64,000 nt of DNA from Centropus unirufus. Lineage: Eukaryota > Chordata > Aves > Cuculiformes > Centropidae. This document shows positions 49,301-61,300 of this stretch, one piece after another. Within the stretch, counting starts at the first letter, position 1; the number at the start of each line of letters is the position of its first letter. The stretch spans positions 976,413 through 1,040,412 of the forward strand of contig VYZI01000237.1 of assembly GCA_013397695.1 (NCBI GenBank), in the 5' to 3' direction. A model generated the notes under the pieces. That model was not told the DNA's origin. It made no database searches and worked only from the letters and a program-made list of their open reading frames with translations. The translations under genes were made by a program, and so were the position numbers.

Positions 49301-52300
49301 CTCAAAGCCCATCCAGTTCCACCCCCCTTGCCATGGGCAGCGACACCTCCCACTGGACCAGGCTTATCAAGGCCCCAATTTAGGAGAAGACACGTAGAAG
49401 CAAACCAGAGTCAGCTGATGCACCTACCTCCAGAGGATTCCAATTTATTAACTGGATTCTGATCAACGGATTTAAGATTTTAGGGAGGCAGAAACTGATA
49501 TAAGCGTCACAGTAAGAGTCAGGAAACTTCTCTTTCCATTCCTGGAATTTCAACAGGATTTTGCTGATGTCACAAAAATCTGCATGTACATCTTCAAAGA
49601 TTTTCCTACTATCCTCTAAAACGTTATCTATGGATAATATTCATTGGGAATAAAAAGAAACAAGCACAGAACTTATTGAGGCATAAGCTGAAGAGTTTAT
49701 GCATCTCTACAACATACAAAGTATCGATAGGTAAGAATTAATAGAGATAATAATAATTGCATTTGTCATTTGTCTTTGAAACACCTGACACTGAAATAAG
49801 TTTTAAAGCCAGCTCCTTGAGAAACCCAGTTCCACTAAAAAAATCCTGTAAGACAACCAAAAAAGGCAAGTTTCTTTATGATCCATTCCACAGTTTCATA
49901 CAATCGCTGTGCTTCAAACTTGAGACCAATTTCAGACAGGAAAAGTCTTCTGCTGCTACCTGGAGACAAGGTATCCCACCTTTCCCTGCTCTTCATCCAT
50001 GAGGTCAAGGTAGTTAAACCTCCAACCTTTCATTCGCTCTATCTTTACAACACGAATTGTTTCCACAAATTAAGTTGTAGCCTTGCATCCAGTACTATCA
50101 GAGCAGCTTGGGTATAACCTCTGAGAGTTTATTTCAAGTTGAAAGAATAACGTGTAACGCTACCACAGCAGAACTCTGCAAGCACACACCTGTTCTTCCC
50201 AAGTCACTCGTTGAAACTCTCTGAATGCATTTCTTTCCTACCATAACTCAGAAAATGCATCACAAATCAAGTATCTCTTCCCCTTTCCTAAGAAAACAAT
50301 CATTAGAAAAATAGCAGAAGGAGTTTTTTTACCTTCTTTTCTAGGATATCACATTAAAGACTGGCACCAACCTTTGCTCTTCTGGAACTCTGTCGCCTCT
50401 GTTGGAGCCAGCTCATCATCGCTCGAGGTGCCCTCGTGGTGAGCAGCATCTCCAGAGCACGCTCGCGCTTCCCGCCTGCAGGCCCTGAGTTTGGAATGAA
50501 CTCAGGTGAGTTCCCACCCTTGCATGGAGACAGAACCTTAATCATAGAACCACCAGGTTGAAAGAGACCTCTGAAATCATCAAGTCCAAACGTCCCTGGC
50601 CACCACTGGACCAGATCCCCGAGCACCTCATCTCCAAGGCTTTTAAACCCCTCCAGGGATGGGGACTCCACCCCCTCCCTCTGCAGCCTCTGCCAGGGCC
50701 TCACAACCCTTGCAGGGAAGACATTGTTCCTCATGGCCAATCTGACCCTGCCCTGAGGCAGCTTGAGGCCATTCCCCCTCATCCCATCCCCTGTCCCTTG
50801 GGAGAAGAGCCCAGCACCCACCTCTCCACACCCTCCTTTCAGGTACTTGGGAGGCAGGGACGAGGTCTCCCCTCAGCCTCAACAACCCCAGCTCCTTCAG
50901 CCTCTCCTCACAACCCTTGATCTCCAGCCCCTTCCCAGCTCTGTTTCCGTCTCTGGACACACTGCAGGACCTCAAGGTCCTTCTTGGAGTGAAGGGCCCA
51001 AAATGGACCCCAGGATTTGAGGTGCAGCCTCAAACATGTACTTTGTAACTTCAAATTACAGTGATGAGTTGAGGCACCAATGCAGCTAAAAAACTCAAAG
51101 ATCCCAATATGTTTGGGAAAGAAAGAAAAAAAAAATCTCAGTACCAGACTCTGCACACTATTGTCCAAAATGCAATGTCTGGCTTGGATATTGCTGTGTC
51201 TCCCTCTCTGTCACCGCCCCCCCAGCAGCAACAACACTGCTTGACTCTTTTTGCAATCCATACAATAACAGAGAAACATATTTCTGTATAAGGTCACAAT
51301 TTCTTTGATTCCAACAGGACAATACAAGCTTCTGTCACACAGTTTTGTCAATCACCTCCCTTAAGACCTGCTGACTTAGAAGCGCAAGATCCATGAGCAT
51401 TCAGACTCAAACCAGCACGAAGACCTCATTAACAAACAGATCATGAGGTTTTGAAAGGAAATATGCATTTTTTAAATATGCTCTCGCCCTGTAATCCTAC
51501 AGGTTTGCATTCAGCACTGCATAAATGACAGAAAGCCAGGGTACAGTTTGTCTCTCAGAGGTGAGTGTACAGGTACCCAACACCTACCTTCGACGCTCAC
51601 ACATTTCCAGAAGCTTTGTCTTCTCCTCCCCTTTCAGGCTGCCATTGGTTGGTTTGCCACTCCCCCCTATCAGAAGACAGAAACAGCCAAAAAATAAATC
51701 GGGGTGATTGTTAAGTTCCTGTTTTCTCGATAGGGAAACACTGGCTCTCCTTCATCTGCACTTCATTTGGAAGAGAGGCAAAGGGAAATGAAAGCTCCTA
51801 ATCGAAACTCTCCCAGGCTCCAGAATAACACACAGAAAATCGTTAGCTGTAAAGCCAGATGTGGTTGTTCCCTCGTAGCAGTTGATGGAAAGGTGAATTT
51901 GACCACATTCTAGCCAATGCTCACTGCTTCCCAATCCTAAAAAAGGAAGTTAGTGCCTTCCACAATAGCTTTTAGTAGCATGGATGGCAAGGGTAGGGAT
52001 CTACTTTCATCGGCATCATAGAATCACCAGGCTGGAAAAGCCCCATGATCACCAAGCCCAACCGTATGTCACAAATTAAACCATGCATCACACCAGAATA
52101 AATTCCCAGGTGTGATTCCAACATTGTAATGGAAAGTAAATCCCTAATTTACACCAGTCAAAATCATTGGATCCAGATCTGAAGCCTAGTCAGCTCCCCA
52201 CTGTTTCCTGCTATCCGAGTGGTCACTGGCTGCGTGACCCCAGCTATCCCTACTCTGATTCCTGAATCCAACACAGAAATGGGAATCAGGGGCGTTCTCA

Positions 52301-55300
52301 ATTGGGCCAGTCACCCGTATCACTTTGAGCTGGTTGATATGTACAGAACCTGCTAAAAATAAAGCCTTAGCAGAGAAGAAAAACCAGCCTTTTCAGTGTA
52401 TTAAATGCAACCAGAAACATACAAAGCAAATAAAAGCACTAAATATCGAAGCACAGACTCATTTATAGTAAGCTGGAGATAAAATTATTATTCATGGAAT
52501 GGGCTGGAAGGGACCTCAAAGCCCATCCAGTCCCACCCCCTGCCATGGGCAGGGACACCTCCCACTGGACCAGGCTGCTCCAAGCCCCATCCAACCTGGC
52601 CTTGAACACCTCCAGGGATGGGACAGCCACAGCTTCCCTGGGCAACCTGGGCCAGGGCCTCCCCACCCTCACAGCAAAACAATTCTCCCTAATATTTAGT
52701 TTAATCTCCCTTCTTTCAGCTTAAAACTGTTCCCCTTCGTCCTGTCCCTCCACTCCCAGATAAAGAATCCCTCCCCCAGCTTTCCTGTGGACTGAACCCA
52801 GATGATCTGTAGTCGCGAGGAGCTGGTGCGCCTGTCCTCCAGCTGTTCCCAGCAGCTCCAAGCCCATTTAAGTTTGGCTTAAACAGTTTTGAAGGGTTTA
52901 GAGGTTTGCGTTGCTGTTCTTTTAAATAGCAGCAGCTCAAGATTCACATGGCACATAAATACCACATCAGAGTGGAGAGAAAGTAGGAGATGAGTAATAA
53001 TTTTTGCTACAGTGACTGACAAAGTTTCATTTTAGATAAAACCCTTACAGGAACCAGCTTCTTTCCTCAAGTCCTCTCCTTCACGTGTCTCCTCCTAGTC
53101 TGAAGTGTCCACTCAGAGCACACACAGAGCCTTAAAGGCACTCACATCAATGTGATGCTGCCAAGTAAGGACGTGGCTTTTTTATACATGCAGAGAATTA
53201 TATATGCCCAGAATCAAATAATAAGGGGCCTTTCTTGAGCTTAAGATCTAACAGAAAACTGTCTCAGCTTTCCTTTCTAAATATTCATAGGACCACAGGA
53301 TGCCCTGAGCTGGAAGGGACCCACAAGGACCATCGAGTGCAGCTCCTGGCCCTGCACAGGACACCCCAACATTCACCCCAGGGGGCTGAGGGCCATGGCC
53401 AAAGGCTGCTGGAATATTGTCAGGCTGGGGCTGTGCCTGCTTCCCTGGGAGCTGTTCGAGTGCTCCACCACCCTCTGGGGAAGAACCTGCTCCTCACATC
53501 CAAGCCAACCCTCCCCCGGCATCTTCCTGCCATTCCCTCGGGTCCTGTCATTGGTCACCAGATGGATAATTTTTAGTGATTTAACCCTGCCAATTACTCA
53601 GTCACATTATGCTTATGATAAACGCAGAGAAAAACACCACGACGGGCCTCACTGAGGTCGGGATTTCAATTGAGGAACAGCAGAGGACACCCCCAACATC
53701 CGGAAGGGGAAAGGAGTTCAAAGGAGAAGTTTAAAAACTTCATCCAAAGAGTAAGCGGGTATTTTTGGCTCCAGGAGTGAACGTTTCAATAAGGGAATAT
53801 TCAGAGTTCACACTGACCTGTCAGACACTGAATATAAGCAGATTCATGTTGCAGCTCATCCTGCCTTCGTTTCAGCACCCTCATGGCTCGTTGCTGAAGA
53901 AGGGCATGCACAGCCAATTCCACCTCATTAACATATTGCAGCTGAAACACAATAAACAAAAAGCAGGCTTCAAGTTAATCAAAACCCCAAAGGAACAAAA
54001 CAAAAAGTAGTTTCCCTGCGTTTTCAGTACAGCCATGAAATCAGAACCAAAGCATCAACGATTGAAAAGCAAGCTCCTGATCCATTGGTTAAGGATTAGA
54101 ACCCAACCTAAATGCCAGTCACTCATCACAGACCACTTAAGTTTTCCTACAAAAGGGTTCAATGGGAAATTATTGTGGGTACTTGGTTTGCTTTCAGTTC
54201 CCTTTGGAGCCACCAGCCATTGAGGAACATGTAATCATTAATATTTGTTCTTTTTGCAGTTACATCAAGAGATTCCCAATGGCCACGGGATGAAACAACC
54301 TCCCTTAGGTATGACAGCGCTACCTGACTGCTGACAGCCCGTCAGCAGTTTATTTTCACTGAGGTCACCCTTCAGGCAGTTTTCCTCTCCGTCTCCCAGT
54401 CTCCACCTTTTTAAACACACCAGGTTTGCACTTCACACACAGATGCAGTCAATAAGGCAGAAAAATCCTCACAGAGCTCTGCCACCTCAATCCCGGCACG
54501 AAGCTACCATGAAATCCTTCCTGCCTCTGTCATGTACTACTTAGGACATGGCAAGATCCCCAAGGGGAATTTAAGCACCACACAGAATCATGGAATGGGT
54601 TGGGTTGGAAAGGACCTCAAAGCCCAGCCAGTCCCACCCCCTGCCATGAGCAGGGACACCTCCCACTGAACCAGGCTGCTCCAAGCCCCATCCAACCCGG
54701 CCTTCAACACCTCCAGGGATGGGGCAGCCACAGCTTCCCTGGGCAACCTGGGCCAGGGCCTCCCCACCCTCAGCGTGAAGAATTTCTTCCTAATGTCTCA
54801 TCTGAATCTTCCCCCTTCCAATTTAAAGCCATTTCCCCTCATCCTATCTACTCCATGGCCTTGGAAATCCCCAGCTTTTCTGCAGTCCTTTCAGGGCTGG
54901 AAGCTGCTCTAAGGTCTCCCTGGAGCCTTCTATTCTCCAGGGTGAAGAATCCCAACTGTCTCAGCCTGGCCTCATAGCAGAGCTGCTCCAGCCCTCAGAT
55001 CATCTCCATGGCCTCCTCTGGATCTGTACCAACAGTTTCATCTCCTTCTTGTGTTGGAGATTCCAGAACTGGACTCAGGGCTCCAGGTGGGGTCTCACCA
55101 GAGCAGAAGGGCAGAATCCCCGCCCTGGCCCTGCTGGCCATGCTGCTTGGCAAGCAGCCCAGGGCATGGGTGGCCTCTCATACACCTTCAATGCACTGGG
55201 ATTACAAGACCTGAAGAAAAGTTGCTCCAATCACACCTGGTTTTCATCCAAGAAAATCCCAGAGGGATTACAGCTCAGGTCAGCATACCTACACCAGCTC

Positions 55301-58300
55301 AATCACCACTTCAGCTGAGGGCTGGTTTGATTTCTTTTCCCTGTATTCTGTTACAAATGTGGCAGAACTGATTTTTAACTGATTGCTGTCCCTCATCATC
55401 CCCAAATAAACCCCCTCATCTTTTGTTGACAGAACACACCTTTATCCTCTTAAAAAAAGGAAGAGGAAAATAAACATACTTTTTCATTTAAACAGTTTAT
55501 CAGGTTTTCTGCATATGTTTTCATGGCCCTGTAGAATTTGTAATTCAGAGCTGCATCCGAATTGCTCTCCAACTCCTGGACAGCTGTCTTTGAACTTTCA
55601 ATGTCCTCCAGATATTTTTCATACTCCCTCTGGTGGGCCCGGTGCACATCCTGTAGTGATGCTATCCTGAAAGAGAGAAACCCAGGCAACTAAAACAATC
55701 ACCAAGGCAACAGTTGATACAGTCCAAAACATTCTCCCCATTATCATCACCTACAGCACTGCCTGTGCCAATAACAGCACTTGCATTTGTGTGAAGTGTT
55801 GAAAGGTTTATCTCTGTCAATAGTTGCCAAAGCATGGGGTGTGGACAAGCAATGCAGACTCAAATGTCACTCATAGAATCATAGAAATGCTTAGATGGAA
55901 AAGACCTGGGAGGTCAATGAGTCCAATCGTCCCTGGCCACCACTGAACCAGATTCCTGAGCACCTCATCTCCAAGGCTTTTAAACCCCTCCAGGGATGGG
56001 GACTCCACCCCCTCCCTCTGCAGCCTCTGCCAGGGCCTCACAACCCTTGCAGGGAAGACATTGTTCCTCATGGCCAAGCTGACCCTGCCCTGAGGCAGCT
56101 TGAGGCCATTCCCCCTCATCCCATCCCCTGTCCCTTGGGAGAAGAGCCCAGCACCCACCTCTCCACACCTTCCTTTCAGGCACTTGGAGGCAGGGATGAG
56201 GTCTTCCCTCAGCCTCCTCTTCTGCAGCCTCAACAACCCCAGCTCCCTCAGCCTCTCCTCACAACCCTTGTTCTCCAGCCCTTTCCCAGCTCCATTCCCT
56301 TCTCTGAGCACAGTTGTAGGTGACAAAGCCCTGGCACCTCTGCCTGCCATTGTCCCCACTGGACTGAGAGCACAGGGACGTTTACATGTTTCCTTTTTTT
56401 TTTTCCCCCCCTTTTCCCTCCCTCCATACTTATCCCAAGTGACTGCTCAGCTCCAGCAAACCTGCCACAGAACCAAGAAACAAATCACAACTCCTTTCAT
56501 TTCCCTGAAGCTGGGAACACTTTAATAAAAAATAGCTGATCCAAGCTGCTGCTATCTACTGTGCTATAAGCTAAAAAACCCTATTTCCTATGTGTTTAAC
56601 GTGACAAATGCTATCAATTTTACATCAGACACAATCAATCTCCCCTCCTTGCTATTTCCTAAGATTTCCCATTTTTAGAGCCTTATTCTCATTTTCCCTT
56701 ATTTGATTCTGTACATAAATCCCCCCGTTATCCAACGCATTCCATCCAGGGGACTGTGGCAAGGAAAGCACAAGACCCCAAACCTATTCAGTCCAATTTA
56801 GTTGCAATTCTTCACCCAATTATGATCTGCACAAAGCCAAGCACATGCAGAGAGAACCTGGGGCAAGTCCACAGCACATCTTTATGTTCCAGCTCTACAT
56901 CACTTGTCTAAACTTATCCAAACAGCTGCTTCCCAATGCTCTATGAGATGGCAGGGGATGCCTGAGCCCAGCTGTCCTCACATTCCCTTGGAGGTTCCCA
57001 CCTCCGTGCCAGGATACCCCAGCTGCCCACAGAACAGCTGAACTGCTAAAAACTCCCAGCCTGGCACACGACTACAGAAAAGGAATCGGGGCAGGTTCCA
57101 GTTTGTCTAAATGGGCTGTGGAGAATTCACTGCTGCTTTTGGAGACGCTGAGCTTTGCAGCTGGTATAAAAACCACTATAGGAGGGCTAGGATTGCCAGC
57201 TCCATCTGCCCTGGCAAATGTATCATTGAATTAATGCTCCCGTCAAAAACAATCAGTAAGCACAAAAAGCTGCTGCCATTAAATGAATCAAAGAATCACC
57301 AGGTTGGAAAAGGCCCTTGAGATCACTGGAAAAATCCAAATGCTCACCCACAAAAAAGCACCACCAGGGAAAGTTAAAAATTCCAGTGCTCTACTGGAAA
57401 TCCCAACAGGTTTATTACACATGAAATCCAACCTTCAAATCCTCCAACACGCTGGAGGGAGAGTGAGACCTCATAGCTGTAATCGCTCATTTGTGACAAA
57501 AACTCAAGATAACTCAAAAGTGATGTTTTTAAGAGCAGGATTTACCTCTCAGTCAGTCGCTTCTTCACCATTTCCAAGTTCACTGGGGGCAGAGACACGG
57601 AGGGATCAAACTTTGGTTTAGCGGATCGAGATTTAAGCAGGGCAGCAGCATCACAAGTGTCCTGCAAGAATTTGAAGGAATCATTTTCAGTACAGCACTT
57701 CACAGAATCATGGAATGGGTTGGGTTGGAAGGGACCTCAAAGCCCATCCAGTTCCACCCCCTGCCAGTGGGACACCTCCCACTGGACCAGCCTGCTCCAA
57801 GCCCCATCCAACCTGGCCTTCAACACCTCCAGGGATGGAGCAGCCACGGCTTCCCTGGGCAACCTGGACCAGGGCCTCCCCACCCTCAGCAGGCAGAATT
57901 TCTTGCGTTTCACCTAAATCTTCTCCTCCCCAGAATGAAGACATTCCCCCTCATCCAATGAGAGGGCAGGGAGGAGATAGGACAGTAATCCAAGGCCTCT
58001 TGCCAATGGGCAAAAAGCAGCTTTCAATGGTCACCTGAGAGAGCTTCACAGCTTTCTTTATTTGCTGTTCTTCCCACCTCAGCTGTGCTTCATCTTCACT
58101 CGAGTCACCACTCACAGACACTGGAAATGAAAACAAGCATGAGTAGATGCGAGGACTCCATCTATTTTCCCGTCTAAAGCAACAACAGCTCTCCCAGCCA
58201 GCACTGGGAAACGATACACCCAAAACCCAGCAGATAAAAAGCCGTGGATGCAGGACTTTCCTACTGAAAGGCAAGGAATGTTTGCCAGTGCCTCGTGGGA

Positions 58301-61300
58301 TTTGTGCAGTTCACACCAATTTCAATTTCCCCAACATTTTGTGTCTCAGAAACCACCACTGCAGCACGAGGGGCACCAATGTCCCATTTTTGTGCCTCAA
58401 AGCAAGGCTGTGTGTAATGCATATAAATGAGAGCACAGTTAGACTCTAACACAGCGACATCATACACAGCAAACCCTGCTGAAGGATGGGATCTATGCTC
58501 TAATAGAGAAAAATAAAAAGAGCGATAAAAATAGCTCTTTAGCATTAATCAGAATTGCAAAAGCAGCTGATAGTTACACATTCCTTCTGATTTTTATTCA
58601 AATAATGAAGAAAACCAGTCTAGACCTCTGGTAAAGCAGTGCTGCATGCACAAAACCTGTGAGCAAGCGTGAGAGGGAACAAAGCAATGGAAAAGCCTCA
58701 TGTACAATATGTGGAAAATGGAAAAGCCTCGTGTGCAATAGGTTTTACTTCTGAAGGGCCAGGTTATTGGGTACTTTTTAAATTTTTCAGGAACAGTCAC
58801 AATATCAACACAGGGAGAGCACTGGGAAGACCAACCCGAAGCAAGAGGATGATTTTGAAAACTTGAGTGGGACATTTTGCCTTACATCCCAACACCTTTA
58901 TTCATATTAAATGCTGTGACTCCCTATAAGGGCATTGTTCGCAGCCAACAAGGCCAAAAATAATTTAAAAAGTGGTTCTCAAAGCATCCTGCACCACCAG
59001 GTTAGTGAGACCTCCAGCAGATTAACATCCCATATAAATAGAAACTTATAAACATTAAGCACCAGCAGTACAGCCTTTCCCCAAGACTCATGAGGACCAA
59101 AGCCTTGGGCTGCACACACGCTTTACAGGGCAAATCCCACCTTAGGGATTTGGACAGGCTGGATCCATGGGCTGAGATCAATGGGATGAGGTTTAACAAG
59201 GCCAAGTCCAGAGTCCTGCACTTGGGACACAACAACTCCATGCAGCTCCAGGCCTGGGGAAGAGCGGCTGGAAGGGGGCCTGGAGGAGAAGGACCTGGGG
59301 GTGTTGGGTGACAGCAGCTGAACAGGAGCCAACAGTGGCCCAGGTGGCCAATGGCATCTTGGCCTGGATCAGAAACAGCGTGGCCAGCAGGAGCAGGGAG
59401 GGGATTCTGCCCCTGGGCTCAGCACTGGTGAGGCCACACCTCGAATCCTGGGTTCAGTTTTGGGACCCTCACTCCAAGAAGGACGTTGAGGTTCTGGAGG
59501 GTGTCCAGAAAAGGGAACGGAGATGGGGAAGGGGCGGGAGAGGAAGGGTTGTGAGGAGCAGCTGAGGGAGCTGGGGTTGTTGAGGCTGGAGAAGAGGAGG
59601 CTGAGGGGAGACCTCATCCCTGCCTCCAAGTGCCTGAAAGGAGGGTATGGAGAGGTGGGTGTTGGGCTCTTCTCCCAAGGGACAGGGGATGGGACAAGGG
59701 GGAATGGCCTCAAGCTGCACCAGGGCAGGGTCAGGTTGGCCATGAGGAACAATGGCCCTTCCCCGCAAGGGCTGTGAGGCCCTGGCAGAGGCTGCAGAGG
59801 GAGGGGGTGGAGTCCCCATCCCTGGAGGGGTTTAAAAGCCTTGGAGATGAGGTGCTCAGGGATCTGGTTCAGTGGTGGTCAGGGGCGGTTGGACTCAATG
59901 ATCTTAAAGGTCTTTTCTAACCTGGTGAGTCTATGAATCCCTGTTCCTCCAGACATCACTGAGCAGTGGGAGAAACAGCCACACTCACCCATGTGCTCGG
60001 TCATCCTCTGCCTAAGAGTTCTCATTTTAGGAGCAAAATCAAGATTCTTCCTTTCAGACTCATCTTCGCTCTCTAAATCACTGCCTTCTCTTCTCCACGA
60101 GGCCTGATGGCTGTTCGGAGCCTCCAGTGGAAGATAATCAGCCCCTGTCCTGGCCAGGTGACGTCTCCTCCGAGCAGCATCGATGCAGGCTGCACTGGGG
60201 ATCCCACCTGCATTCAAGAGAGAAAACCTAAGCAAAAGACTAAAAGGAACGCTGTGTCCCTCCTAATGCCAACAATCACCACTTTCAGGATCACCAGGCA
60301 ACTCAGAACACAGGACAGATGTTTCTCTACTAAGCTTACCATGGTGAGGATAGCGAGACAGAAAAGCTTACTCAAAAAGTAGCTCTCAGCCTAAAGACAA
60401 AGTTCAGCCTCCTCTCTTTTAAATGAACTGTCATGGGCCTGTCCTCCTTTTTTCCATCTCCCAAAAGACACAGGTTTCTGAACTCCCTGAGTTTACAAAA
60501 GAATTCTGTAGGGAAGCAGCCATTGAGGGGCGGGGGGACGATCTCACACAGTTGTACCTATTTTATTACTTTCTAATTATTCTCATCATCATCATTTCAT
60601 TAAAGCTGCAGTTAAAATTTTCACTTCACAAGTTTTTTTCCTCTCATTTTCCTCTCTCTCCCCTTTCCCTGGGCAGGGGGAGAGGGAACCAAGAGCCCAA
60701 CTGCAGTTTTAGCTGGGCCAGGGCTAAACCATGACAGCAATCAAACAGCAGAAATGAGGACAATTATGCAATGTTAACCAGGACTATTTTTTATAGGGTT
60801 CTTTTGAAACCAATGGTCATAATTTCTGATGTTTTCCCAAATTATGATAGAAATACAAACACCTGCAAGACAAAATACTGGGGACCCTCACTGTTCCTTC
60901 AGAAAGGTAGCTCTGACTCCACACAAACGAGATGCCTACACCCTACGTGACTCACTTAGAGGGGGATTCAGCTCACCTATCTCATCATGTATTTAAAGCA
61001 AAGAACGTTGTAAAAGAAATTCCTTTAGAAAAAGAATCCTGGCAACTAACCTGGTGATGAATCCTTCCTTCTCTGTGGAGAGCTGGATCCATTTTCAGAG
61101 TCTGAGCTGTTGTAGCTCTCAGTTTGTGAAGTGTCACCATCCTCCTCTTCATGAGATCCTTCGGTGTCACCAGATCCAGGCTCCGACTGACAAATTTCTG
61201 TATTAGAGGAAAAAAAAAGTCAGATTCCCTATTTCAGCTTCAGCTGTTGGAACGTGATGTGCCACAAGTAGTTAGCAGTAACTCTTTACACCTTGCTGCA

